Positions 17,490 through 25,962 of a stretch of 64,000 nt of DNA are shown here, piece by piece (the first letter of the stretch is position 1; the number at the start of each line of letters is the position of its first letter). The DNA lies in assembly GCF_003971235.1 (NCBI RefSeq), contig NZ_CP034661.1, positions 3,100,001-3,164,000 on the forward strand. Reading direction: 5' to 3'. The position numbers were made by a program, and so were the translations under genes. The stretch is from Chryseobacterium aureum (GTDB lineage: Bacteria; Bacteroidota; Bacteroidia; Flavobacteriales; Weeksellaceae). The notes beneath the pieces were generated by a model. That model did not search any database and had not been told where the DNA came from. It worked only from the letters and a program-made list of their open reading frames with translations.

Positions 17490-19265
17490 ATGTCTGCTAT
17501 AATTCTGAAAATAATTTTGTGTTCTTGCATATTCATTGCAGTTTATTATCTGTTTTTGGAAAAAGAAAGAATACACAGATTTAACCGGATGTATCTGCTC
17601 AGCGCACTCTTGCTCTCCTATACCATTCCGTTTGTCACCATTACATTACCAAGCCGGGAAACCGTAACAACACCTCAACTGATCATTGAAGAAACTGCAC
17701 AGCAAATAGTTTTTATCCCGCCCAAGCAGGAAAGTTTCGATTGGATGAATGCAGTATGGGGAATCTATATTTCCATCACTCTCTTTCTGCTTCTTAAAAG
17801 TATTTGGTCCATACTGGCGGTAAAAAGGATATCGGGAGCAAAGTACAAATATCAGCAGCATAATGTGATCGTAACCCGGGAAAACCTTTCCCCTTTCAGC
17901 TTTTGGAATACGATTTATATGGGAGAAAGCTATATGAAAAACAACTCAATCGACCCAAGGATTTTTCTTCATGAAAAAACTCATATTGAGCAAAAACACA
18001 GTTTAGATCTCTTATTTCTGGAGATTCTGCATATTTTCACCTGGTTCAATCCCGTTCTTTTCTTATATAAAAAAGCAGTGATAACCAATCATGAATTTTT
18101 GGCTGATGAAGCGGTTATGAAAGATAATTATAATATCAAAGATTATCAGCATCTTATTCTGGAGGAAATTCTCAGCCATCAAAATCCCCCTTTGACTCAT
18201 TCTTTTAATTTTAATAACACCAAAAAAAGATTTATTATGATGAATACAAAAAAATCAAAGTTTAGTCTGCTTAGGAAAACAGCAGGAATTGCAGTTTTGA
18301 TTTCAGCAGCAGCACTATTTTCTGAGAAAACATATGCAGGCAACTCCTCTCAGATTCTTCTTTCTGAACGAACAGCGGAGACACCGGTTGAGGTTACCGG
18401 CCAGGATCCTTACCAGGAATTCAAAGAGATATTAGCAAAATATGATGATCTTTTGAAAAACAAAAAATATGTAGAATTTTCAAGCAAAGTAACAGATCGT
18501 GACAAGAAAAGACTTGGCGAGTTATATTCATTGCTTAGTAAAAGTCAGCAAAATGAGCAGCAGATCACTTTCTTCGCAACACCTGAGCTGAAAAAAAGAG
18601 TTCCGACAGAACATGAACTGAAATCATTTTCAAACAAACAAAATTATGCTGTCTGGATAGATTCAAAAAAGGTAGAAAACAGCATTTTGAAAAATTATAC
18701 TCCGAATGACTTTTCAAATGTTTATATCAGCAGGGTTTACCCAAATGCCAGAACGGCCCAAAATCCACAACCCTACCAGGTGACACTGATGACTCCTTCC
18801 TATTATGAAAAGACCAAAGAAGAAGGAAAATCATCTGTCATTATGGGCTTCAAAAGAGAGGGTATAAAATATACTTCGGACACCATAGTCCCAAGAGTGA
18901 ACAGCATAAAGGAAAGTAAAAACACAGATACAGCAATCAATACTCAGCAAAGTTCTGATGAAATCCCGGCACAATATCCAGGAGGAGATAAGAATTTGAA
19001 AATCAAAATAAGCCAGGATATGGATGTAAGTACTTTGAATAACTACAACGGAACCATAACTTCCATGGCGTATATTCATATCAATGAGAACGGAAAAACA
19101 ACTCAGGTAACCACTTCCGGAGAAAATGAAGTCATGAACCGGGAACTTCTAAAAACAGTGACCCAAATTACTAATGAAACCCAATGGAAACCTGCAATGA
19201 AAGACGGAAAAGCCATTGCCTCTGTCCTAAAAATTCCGGCAACACTGAGTTTTACCCGCCCATAA
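17490..19265 (+). CDS. BlaR1-like M56 family metallopeptidase with C-terminal TonB-like domain
   Basis: The 591-residue membrane protein has N-terminal transmembrane helices (about 5-22, 35-50, 90-110), then the zinc-peptidase site HEKTH (161-165) with HEFLADEAV downstream, another helix near residue 260, and a long periplasmic region. The last 100 residues (PAQYPGGDKNLKIKI ... WKPAMKDGKAIASVLKIPATL) resemble the TonB C-terminal domain that Bacteroidota M56 proteins often carry in place of a penicillin-binding sensor. It therefore probably senses something other than beta-lactams. It starts 2 bp after the repressor gene. Confidence 0.88.
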   Translation: MSAIILKIILCSCIFIAVYYLFLEKERIHRFNRMYLLSALLLSYTIPFVTITLPSRETVTTPQLIIEETAQQIVFIPPKQESFDWMNAVWGIYISITLFLLLKSIWSILAVKRISGAKYKYQQHNVIVTRENLSPFSFWNTIYMGESYMKNNSIDPRIFLHEKTHIEQKHSLDLLFLEILHIFTWFNPVLFLYKKAVITNHEFLADEAVMKDNYNIKDYQHLILEEILSHQNPPLTHSFNFNNTKKRFIMMNTKKSKFSLLRKTAGIAVLISAAALFSEKTYAGNSSQILLSERTAETPVEVTGQDPYQEFKEILAKYDDLLKNKKYVEFSSKVTDRDKKRLGELYSLLSKSQQNEQQITFFATPELKKRVPTEHELKSFSNKQNYAVWIDSKKVENSILKNYTPNDFSNVYISRVYPNARTAQNPQPYQVTLMTPSYYEKTKEEGKSSVIMGFKREGIKYTSDTIVPRVNSIKESKNTDTAINTQQSSDEIPAQYPGGDKNLKIKISQDMDVSTLNNYNGTITSMAYIHINENGKTTQVTTSGENEVMNRELLKTVTQITNETQWKPAMKDGKAIASVLKIPATLSFTRP

Positions 19266-19270
19266 TAATG

Positions 19271-19298
19271 AAAAGCGCTAATGATCAGCGCTTTTTTT
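19271..19298 (+). terminator. Intrinsic terminator of the blaI-blaR1-like operon
   Basis: AAAAGCGCT/AGCGCTTTT forms a 9-bp stem with a 7-nt loop, followed by T residues. Confidence 0.88.
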
Positions 19299-19375
19299 AT
19301 TTAATATTCCTGTTAAAAAATTAATCTCAAAAATATTCAACCTTAAAAGATTATATGGCCTAATAATTTCTTTCG

Positions 19376-19383
19376 TATTTTTG
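19376..19383 (+). promoter_or_regulatory. -7 box of uvrB
   Basis: TATTTTTG matches TAnnTTTG and overlaps the alternative TTG start at 19381, which supports the ATG at 19402. Confidence 0.6.
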
Positions 19384-19401
19384 TTATATACATTCTTTTC
19401 T

Positions 19402-21393
19402 ATGGATTTTAAGCTTCAATCAGAATATAAACCTACCGGAGACCAGCCTCAAGCTATTGAAAAGCTTACCGAAGGAATAGAGATCGGTGAGAAATATCAA
19501 ACGCTTCTGGGGGTTACAGGTTCCGGAAAAACCTTTACTGTTGCGAATGTTGTAAAAAATGTACAGCGTCCCACTTTAGTTCTGGCACACAATAAAACTC
19601 TTGCTGCCCAGCTTTTTATGGAGTTCAAAGAATTTTTTCCGGAAAATGCCGTGGAATATTTTGTGAGCTACTATGATTACTACCAGCCTGAAGCTTATAT
19701 TGCTACAACAGGAACTTATATTGAAAAAGACCTGAGCATCAATGAAGAAGTAGAAAAACTGCGTCTTTCTGCAACTGCAAGTCTTCTTTCAGGAAGGAGA
19801 GATGTTTTAATTGTGGCTTCGGTTTCCTGCATTTATGGTATTGGAAATCCTACGGAATTTCACAAATCTTTAATTTCGATAGCAATTGGCGAGAAAGTAA
19901 CAAGAACTGCGCTTCTTCATTCATTAGTTAACGCACTGTATGCCAGAACCCTCAACGAGTTTCAAAGAGGGACATTCCGTGTGAAAGGTGATGTGATTGA
20001 TGTGTTCCCGGCTTATACTGATAATGCGATCAGAATTCAGTTTTTTGGAGATGAGATTGAAAAAATTCAAAGTTTTGATCCGGTTTCGGGAAATGTAGAA
20101 GATCATTTTGATCAGATCCAGATTTATCCTGCCAATCTTTTCGTAACCTCAAAAGAAACGTTGAATGGCGCTATTAAAGAGATTCAGGATGATATGGTAA
20201 AGCAGGTTGATTTCTTCAGCTCTGTGGGGAAACCATTAGAAGCCAAAAGGCTTCAGGAAAGAACCGAACTGGATCTTGAAATGATCAAAGAATTGGGATA
20301 CTGCTCAGGAATTGAAAATTATTCCAGATATCTTGACGGACGTCTTCCGGGAACAAGACCTTTCTGCCTGATTGATTATTTCCCTAAAGATTTCTTAATG
20401 GTTATTGACGAAAGCCATGTTACCGTTCCTCAGGTTCACGCCATGTACGGTGGTGACCGAAGCAGAAAAGAAGCTTTGGTGGAATATGGTTTCAGACTTC
20501 CGGCTGCCATGGATAACAGACCTTTAAAGTTTGAAGAATTTGAGGCTATTCAGAATCAGGTTATTTATGTTTCCGCTACCCCTGCAGATTATGAGCTTGA
20601 AAAAACGGGAGGAGCTTATATTGAACAGATTATCCGTCCGACAGGACTTCTGGATCCGGTTATTGAGGTAAGACCTTCATTAAATCAAATTGATGACTTA
20701 ATGGAAGAAATCCAGAAAAGGGCTGATGTTGATGAAAGGGTACTGGTAACTACCCTCACCAAGAAAATGGCGGAAGAACTTACAAAATACTTCACCAAAT
20801 TCGGGATCAGAACACGATACATCCACTCAGATGTTGAAACACTGGAACGTATCCAGATTATGCAGGATCTCCGTTTAGGACTTTTTGATGTATTGATTGG
20901 GGTTAACCTATTGAGAGAAGGTCTTGATTTACCTGAGGTTTCATTAGTTGCCATATTGGATGCTGATAAAGAGGGAATGCTGAGAAGCAGAAGATCCATG
21001 ATCCAAACTGTAGGACGTGCCGCAAGAAACGTGAACGGAAAGGCAATCATGTATGCAGATAAAATTACCAAATCTATGCAGGCCACATTGGATGAAACCG
21101 AATACCGCCGGGCTAAACAGATGCAGTACAATGAAGAACATGGTCTGAAGCCAACTGCTTTAAATAAAAAAATCTCTGAAAATCTTGTGGGAAGAAGCAA
21201 AGATTTCCCTGATGAAAAATATACCCAAAAGGAAATCCTTCAGAAAGTGGCAGAAACAAAAGCCACTTATGCCACTGAAGATATAGAGAAAATGATTGAG
21301 CAGAAGCAAAAAGAAATGGAAGCTGCCGCAAAAAATCTCGACTTTATTAAAGCGGCTAAGCTAAGAGATGAAATTTTAGCTTTGAAAGCTTAA
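19402..21393 (+). CDS. uvrB: Excinuclease ABC subunit B
   Basis: The 663-residue protein is UvrB, the damage-verifying helicase-like subunit of nucleotide excision repair. It starts MDFKLQSEYKPTGDQPQAI; Walker A GVTGSGKTFT follows near residue 37; the beta-hairpin region YYDYYQPEAYI, helicase motifs VIDESHV and LLREGLDLPEVSL, QTVGRAARN, and a C-terminal UVR motif (EKMIEQKQKEMEAAAK) that contacts UvrC are all present. Length is normal. It appears monocistronic. Confidence 0.97.
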   Translation: MDFKLQSEYKPTGDQPQAIEKLTEGIEIGEKYQTLLGVTGSGKTFTVANVVKNVQRPTLVLAHNKTLAAQLFMEFKEFFPENAVEYFVSYYDYYQPEAYIATTGTYIEKDLSINEEVEKLRLSATASLLSGRRDVLIVASVSCIYGIGNPTEFHKSLISIAIGEKVTRTALLHSLVNALYARTLNEFQRGTFRVKGDVIDVFPAYTDNAIRIQFFGDEIEKIQSFDPVSGNVEDHFDQIQIYPANLFVTSKETLNGAIKEIQDDMVKQVDFFSSVGKPLEAKRLQERTELDLEMIKELGYCSGIENYSRYLDGRLPGTRPFCLIDYFPKDFLMVIDESHVTVPQVHAMYGGDRSRKEALVEYGFRLPAAMDNRPLKFEEFEAIQNQVIYVSATPADYELEKTGGAYIEQIIRPTGLLDPVIEVRPSLNQIDDLMEEIQKRADVDERVLVTTLTKKMAEELTKYFTKFGIRTRYIHSDVETLERIQIMQDLRLGLFDVLIGVNLLREGLDLPEVSLVAILDADKEGMLRSRRSMIQTVGRAARNVNGKAIMYADKITKSMQATLDETEYRRAKQMQYNEEHGLKPTALNKKISENLVGRSKDFPDEKYTQKEILQKVAETKATYATEDIEKMIEQKQKEMEAAAKNLDFIKAAKLRDEILALKA

Positions 21394-21409
21394 TAGGATA
21401 TAAAAAACG

Positions 21410-21438
21410 TTTCGGCGGCATCTTCGATGCCGCCGAAA
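21410..21438 (-). terminator. GC-rich terminator hairpin between uvrB and the DUF3820 gene
   Basis: A 13-bp perfect stem with a 3-nt loop. Read on the minus strand it is followed by CGTTTTTTAT, so it fits best as terminator of the minus-strand cluster, though it may also stop uvrB. The arm is nearly the same as that of the hairpin at 4188-4216. Confidence 0.75.
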
Positions 21439-21465
21439 TGTTATCCTGATAAGTTTAAGTAATTT

Positions 21466-21702
21466 TTACAATCCGTTTCTTACCGCTGCCCTGATGGGAG
21501 TCAGAAGGTCCATCAGTCCATTCAATTTGATTTCATAAACCGTTGAAAGCTGCATTCCCAGTTTTCCCTTTGGCATTCCGTTTTTATTGAACCATTCTAA
21601 GTAGCTTACCGGAAGATCAATCAAGACTGTTCCTTCATATTTACCGAAGGGCATTTTCATCACACAGATTTCTTTTAATATTTCGGGATTCAGTCCTTCC
21701 AC
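21466..21702 (-). CDS. DUF3820 family protein
   Basis: This small protein of 78 residues has MPFGKYEGTVLIDLPVSYLEWF, the signature of DUF3820 proteins (also labelled putative quorum-sensing-regulated virulence factor; function unproven). The MPFGKYxG element also occurs next to exonuclease domains in other proteins. It lies 11 bp downstream of the AI-2E transporter gene on the same strand, so it is probably the last gene of that cluster. Confidence 0.85.
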   Translation of the reverse strand: MEGLNPEILKEICVMKMPFGKYEGTVLIDLPVSYLEWFNKNGMPKGKLGMQLSTVYEIKLNGLMDLLTPIRAAVRNGL

Positions 21703-21713
21703 TTTTTATATAA

Positions 21714-22793
21714 TTAAATTAATTTTTCTTTAATATCATCCTGACTGGGAAGTTCAAGATCCGGAGGGGCATCTTCATCCGAAAATTCATTACGGTACAC
21801 CTGAACCAGAAGAAGGGTAAGTGAGATCAGAATAGGCCCGAAAATAAGCCCCATGAAGCCAAAAAGGTTCATTCCCATGATAATCCCGAATACGGTATTC
21901 AATGGATGGATATTTTCCAGCTTCTTTAAAAGAGTAAAACGAAGGAGATTATCCGTAAGTCCTACTACTACGAGACAGTATATCGCCAGTCCTAAACCTT
22001 GTCCGGTATTTCCTTCAGCGATCATAAAGATACATACAGGAACATATACAATAGCAGTTCCCACAACCGGAATTACTGAAGCTGCTGCCGTAAGGGCAAA
22101 GAGAAGAACAGCTCCCGGTGCTCCAAAAATCAGATAACCGATAAGCGCTACAATTCCCTGTCCTACTGCTACAACGGGAATACCAATAGCATTGGCCATG
22201 ATCAGTTTTCTCATTTTATCGCCGATCAAAGAAATATTGGATCTCTTCAATGGTGCGGAAGAAGTCAGGATCTTTTCGAAGAGTCTTGGTCTTTCCAGCA
22301 TAAAATAAAGAATAAAATACATGGACATAACTACCGTAAGCGTATTGAAAGTGCCGCTTACTGCCGAAGTAGAAAATCTGCCCACATTATCTTTCAGTTT
22401 GGTCATATTTTCCTTGCTCAGAATATCGAATCCTGTTTTAGAGAAAATATAAGAATGAATTTTATCCAGGAAAACATTAAACTTCTCCATGTAAGCCTGT
22501 GCATTTCCCAGTTTATCAATAATCAGATCGGCAATGAAATAGATCGGAAGAATAAGAACAATAAGACTTGCAAACATGAGAGCAAAAGCAGCCAGTGACG
22601 GTTTCCATTTTTTTTCTTCCTGCAGGTAAAAATTATATTTCCTGCACACTACATAAATGGTAATTGCTCCCAGAACTGAGGGAATAAACAATGCGAGATT
22701 AAAACAGATCAGTCCTGCCAAAACCAGAATGATGGCTAGCAGCGATATTTGTTTGATCGCGACACTGCTTATTTGTTTGTCCTTATTCATCAT
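21714..22793 (-). CDS. AI-2E family transporter (PF01594)
   Basis: The 359-residue polytopic membrane protein has about eight hydrophobic segments and the family's C-terminal signature NTVFGIIMGMNLFGFMGLIFGP. The N-terminal membrane hairpin (LLAIILVLAGLICF ... SVLGAITIYVV) and the central soluble loop also fit. AI-2E proteins have been linked to autoinducer or Na+/H+ transport; the substrate here cannot be told. It lies 7 bp after the gene at 22801 on the minus strand. Confidence 0.88.
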   Translation of the reverse strand: MMNKDKQISSVAIKQISLLAIILVLAGLICFNLALFIPSVLGAITIYVVCRKYNFYLQEEKKWKPSLAAFALMFASLIVLILPIYFIADLIIDKLGNAQAYMEKFNVFLDKIHSYIFSKTGFDILSKENMTKLKDNVGRFSTSAVSGTFNTLTVVMSMYFILYFMLERPRLFEKILTSSAPLKRSNISLIGDKMRKLIMANAIGIPVVAVGQGIVALIGYLIFGAPGAVLLFALTAAASVIPVVGTAIVYVPVCIFMIAEGNTGQGLGLAIYCLVVVGLTDNLLRFTLLKKLENIHPLNTVFGIIMGMNLFGFMGLIFGPILISLTLLLVQVYRNEFSDEDAPPDLELPSQDDIKEKLI

Positions 22794-22800
22794 TTATTTT

Positions 22801-23529
22801 TTATTTACTGTACATAATTTGTCTTGGTTTTCCTAAGAAAGCACAATAGGTAGAGTACATTACAATCATAATAAACGGAGCCGTTAAGATCACTCCTATT
22901 CCGCAAAGAATAACCCCTGCAATAGAGATCAGAAATCCTAAAAACCCTGTTAATAAAAAAGTTCCATAGTTTTCTTTAGCAATATTGAAAGATTTTGACA
23001 AAGCTTCTGTAGCTGACGCGTTTTCAAATAACAGAATCGGATATCCGATTAAAAGGAAAGGATACACAAAAATAATAGGAAGAACACACAAGGCAAGAGC
23101 TACTGAAGAAATGATTCCTGAAAGAAGGCTGTAAATCAAAATATTTACAAAATTCTGGCGGTATCCGATGAAAAGATCAGAAAACTCAATCGGGTTTTTC
23201 GTATTGTATTTGTTCACCATGTAGATTAATCCTACATATAAAGGAGATAATAGAAGCCCGAAAAGGCTGGAAGCTCCCATATATAAAGGAAGTCCCGGAG
23301 CGCTCCAGTAATTAAAATCACCTCCTGAAGATTTCATCTCTTCAACCATAGAAGCAGAATCAAATCCTGTAAGCATCTGAATAACAGACCCTCCAACCAG
23401 GTAGATAATCATGGCCACGATTCCGTAACCGAAAACACCCTTGTACATTTCAAAAGCATGAGAAATTATTGACCCCGTATCCCTGTTAGGCACAGAGCCT
23501 TGCTGATCAAATTCGTTAAATTCAGACAT
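22801..23529 (-). CDS. Polytopic membrane protein of unknown function
   Basis: This 242-residue protein has a short polar N-terminus (GSVPNRDTGSII) and about five or six hydrophobic segments, including FGYGIVAMIIYLVGG and GFLGFLISIAGVILCGIG. Such proteins are often labelled beta-carotene 15,15'-monooxygenase in Flavobacteriia without evidence. It resembles its neighbour at 23603 in size, topology and the C-terminal APFIMIVMYSTYCAF-like end, so the two may be paralogues. A possible -7 box TAAATTTG lies at 23554-23561 on this strand. Confidence 0.7.
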   Translation of the reverse strand: MSEFNEFDQQGSVPNRDTGSIISHAFEMYKGVFGYGIVAMIIYLVGGSVIQMLTGFDSASMVEEMKSSGGDFNYWSAPGLPLYMGASSLFGLLLSPLYVGLIYMVNKYNTKNPIEFSDLFIGYRQNFVNILIYSLLSGIISSVALALCVLPIIFVYPFLLIGYPILLFENASATEALSKSFNIAKENYGTFLLTGFLGFLISIAGVILCGIGVILTAPFIMIVMYSTYCAFLGKPRQIMYSK

Positions 23530-23602
23530 AGTTTAAATATTTAATGATTTTACCAAATTTAGTTTTTTTTAGCAAAAGAAAACATGAAACATGGATGAAA
23601 TT

Positions 23603-24328
23603 TCAACTTTTCTCCGAAAAAACCGTTTTATAAAGTGAATAAATCATAGCATTCCAAAAAGGAAAAGTGAAAAGGCCTCCTATCAGGAATAAGGCAAAAC
23701 CCAAATACTTGAACAGAAGAGCAACCAAAACACAAACCATTATTTCAACGAAATACATTTTAAGAGCCTTGAAGTTCAGAGAAATGGCCTCAAATATTCT
23801 TTTATTGGTAAAGAACATCAACGGTGCTACAAAAACGGTAGCGATCACCCAAACAATTCCAAGAATAATAGTCTGGGCCACATTCACATAGATGAAAAAC
23901 CAGAAAATATAATATCCTATGTATTTAAAAAAGTTAAGCCCGTTGTATCCTACCAGCAAATCCCCCAGCTCAAGCTTTTCCTTAAGATCAATTTTTCTGT
24001 AAATCTGATAAAAGCCGATATTGAGAGGATAAAGAAAAATCATGGTCCCCACCATCATCAGAGAAAAATTCTGAAATCCCGGAGTTGAAACCATTTTCGT
24101 ATATTGAGTGGCATAGGCCTGCATCCCTTCTTTAAGATATTGGCTGGTTTCCATGTATTGGCTCAGAATATTATATTTCAGATCTGCGGCAAAAAACACC
24201 GTCAGGAAAATTCCAAAATAAAAAATTGAAAACATCAACTGAAAAACGAGTGTTTTATTCCAATAAAAAAAAGCCTGCTTCAATATAAAATCAAGTCCCG
24301 GTTTCTGAGGATATTTGTTCTGCATCAT
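23603..24328 (-). CDS. Polytopic membrane protein of unknown function
   Basis: The protein has about 241 residues when started at the tandem ATGs at 24328/24325 (MMQNKYPQKPG). A longer frame opens at 24343, but a -7 box TACTTTTG at 24341-24348 would place transcription start after it. Five or six transmembrane segments are visible, for example LVFQLMFSIFYFGIFLTVFF and VCVLVALLFKYLGFALFLIG. It heads a minus-strand cluster of membrane proteins (this gene, 22801, the AI-2E transporter, then DUF3820). Function unknown. Confidence 0.7.
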   Translation of the reverse strand: MMQNKYPQKPGLDFILKQAFFYWNKTLVFQLMFSIFYFGIFLTVFFAADLKYNILSQYMETSQYLKEGMQAYATQYTKMVSTPGFQNFSLMMVGTMIFLYPLNIGFYQIYRKIDLKEKLELGDLLVGYNGLNFFKYIGYYIFWFFIYVNVAQTIILGIVWVIATVFVAPLMFFTNKRIFEAISLNFKALKMYFVEIMVCVLVALLFKYLGFALFLIGGLFTFPFWNAMIYSLYKTVFSEKS

Positions 24329-24340
24329 AAAAAATTTATG

Positions 24341-24368
24341 CAAAAGTAAACATCAATAAGTATTTTTG
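24341..24368. promoter_or_regulatory. Divergent -7 boxes between the membrane-protein cluster and pabB
   Basis: Minus strand TACTTTTG (24341-24348) points to the membrane-protein gene; plus strand TATTTTTG (24361-24368) points to pabB. The plus box ends only 4 nt before the pabB ATG at 24373, which implies a leaderless transcript. Confidence 0.6.
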
Positions 24369-24372
24369 CAGA

Positions 24373-25350
24373 ATGTTTTCAGTGAATCATCAAAAATTTA
24401 TGGAAATGGATGAGCTTTCTCTTCGGAAAGTTCCCTATTTTTTCGTCATCGACTTTCTCTCGGAGAATGTAGAAATATACCAGGAAAATGAAATTGAAAA
24501 AAAAGGCTTAATTATTGATTTTCAAGGATTTTCAAACACTAAAAAACCACAGGCATTAGATAAAAAAGTAGAGTGGAAATCGTTTCCTGAAACATTAGAA
24601 AGCTTCCGGATCGGTTTCGACAAAGTTCAGAAAAATATTCATCTGGGGAATTCTTATTTAGTAAATTATACAAGAAAAACAAAAATAGAGACTAATTTAA
24701 CCTTAGAAGAAATTTTTTATCACTCTAATGCGAAGTATAAAGTATTTTATAAAGATTTTTTTGTATTTTTTTCTCCTGAAACTTTTGTAAAGATTATCGA
24801 AGGAGAAATTTTAACCTATCCCATGAAAGGGACCATTGATGCTTCCATTGAAAATGCAGCGGAAATCCTGAAGAATGACAAAAAAGAGAAAGCAGAACAT
24901 TATACAGTGGTAGATCTGCTCCGGAATGATCTGAGCATGGTGGCTGATGAGGTAAAGGTGGAGCAGTTCCAGCATATTGATTTCATCAAAACCCAGCAAA
25001 AAGATCTTTACGCAATGAGTTCTGAGATTTCAGGAATGATAAAGCCTGAATTCAATGGAAAAGTAGGAAGTATTATGCAGAAGCTGCTTCCGGCAGGCTC
25101 TATTTTAGGAGCTCCCAAACCTAAAACACTGGAAATCATTCTGGATGCGGAAGGGTACGACAGAGGATATTATACAGGAGTTTGCGGCTGGTTTGACGGC
25201 CAGAATGTAGACAGCTGCGTGATGATACGCTTTATTGAAAAAGAAGGAGAGCAGCTTTATTTCAAAAGCGGAGGCGGTATAACGCACATGAGTAAATTAG
25301 AAGACGAGTATCAGGAAATGAAAAATAAAATCTATGTCCCAATTCATTGA
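24373..25350 (+). CDS. pabB: Aminodeoxychorismate synthase component I
   Basis: The 325-residue chorismate-binding enzyme contains YPMKGT (the PIKGT-type motif carrying the PabB active-site lysine), GSILGAPKPKTLEII, GYDRGYYTGVCGWFDG and a C-terminal KSGGGITHMSKLEDEYQE. It is shorter than E. coli PabB, as is usual for Bacteroidota. It makes 4-amino-4-deoxychorismate for folate, with PabC completing the step to p-aminobenzoate. The pabC start overlaps its end by 17 nt. The glutaminase subunit (PabA) is not in the window. The first ATG is taken although it lies 4 nt from the -7 box; Met10 (24400) is an alternative. Confidence 0.88.
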   Translation: MFSVNHQKFMEMDELSLRKVPYFFVIDFLSENVEIYQENEIEKKGLIIDFQGFSNTKKPQALDKKVEWKSFPETLESFRIGFDKVQKNIHLGNSYLVNYTRKTKIETNLTLEEIFYHSNAKYKVFYKDFFVFFSPETFVKIIEGEILTYPMKGTIDASIENAAEILKNDKKEKAEHYTVVDLLRNDLSMVADEVKVEQFQHIDFIKTQQKDLYAMSSEISGMIKPEFNGKVGSIMQKLLPAGSILGAPKPKTLEIILDAEGYDRGYYTGVCGWFDGQNVDSCVMIRFIEKEGEQLYFKSGGGITHMSKLEDEYQEMKNKIYVPIH

Positions 25351-25960
25351 AAGCATTAAAGTAGAAGATCAGGAGCTTTTTCTATTGGATCTACATCAAA
25401 AACGTGTCAATCAAACATTTTCCCATTTTGGGAAGGAAGACTCCATTGATCTGGCCAAGATCTATAAAAATCTCCAGCATGATGAGGATGGCCTTTTCAA
25501 ACTGAGAATTGCCTATGATCTTGACAAAAGAATCAGGACACAGATGATTCCTTATGCAATCCCGGAAATACAGGATTTCAAACTGGTAGAAAATAACAGC
25601 TTTGATTATTCATTCAAGTTCGAAGATCGTAAAGAACTGGATAAGATGAAGATGAAAGCCAAGGCTGAAGAAATTATAATCGTCAAAAACAATCATATCA
25701 CGGATACCTCCTTCTCCAACCTTTTGTTTTTAAAAGGAAAAGATTGGTTTACCCCTTCCACCTATCTGCTGAACGGGGTACAGAGACAGCATCTTTTAAA
25801 GCATAAAAAGATCAAAGAAACGGAGATCACTTTACAGAATCTAAAGCAATTCACCCATTTCCAGATCATTAATGCATTGAATGATTTTGATGATATGTTT
25901 ATCTATCCTATCGACAGAATTATTAATCTGCCGGGGAATGAAGAATATCTTGACCTTTAA
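25334..25960 (+). CDS. pabC: Aminotransferase class IV, probable aminodeoxychorismate lyase
   Basis: This 208-residue protein overlaps pabB by 17 nt in another frame, strongly suggesting translational coupling. EEIIIVKNNHITDTSFSNLLF matches the fold-type IV PLP enzymes (D-amino-acid aminotransferase/PabC). It is shorter than the usual 270 or so residues because the N-terminal part is compact. It should convert aminodeoxychorismate to p-aminobenzoate and pyruvate. The assignment rests on this motif and the pabB context. Its stop lies 2 bp from the end of the convergent menD, with no terminator between. Confidence 0.8.
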   Translation: MSQFIESIKVEDQELFLLDLHQKRVNQTFSHFGKEDSIDLAKIYKNLQHDEDGLFKLRIAYDLDKRIRTQMIPYAIPEIQDFKLVENNSFDYSFKFEDRKELDKMKMKAKAEEIIIVKNNHITDTSFSNLLFLKGKDWFTPSTYLLNGVQRQHLLKHKKIKETEITLQNLKQFTHFQIINALNDFDDMFIYPIDRIINLPGNEEYLDL

Positions 25961-25962
25961 GC

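Noticed and set aside
21466..24343. Possible autoinducer-2 quorum-sensing operon suggested by the AI-2E and DUF3820 names
   Set aside because: Neither family name proves a signalling role, and no luxS or sensor gene is present; I treat it as a membrane-protein cluster.
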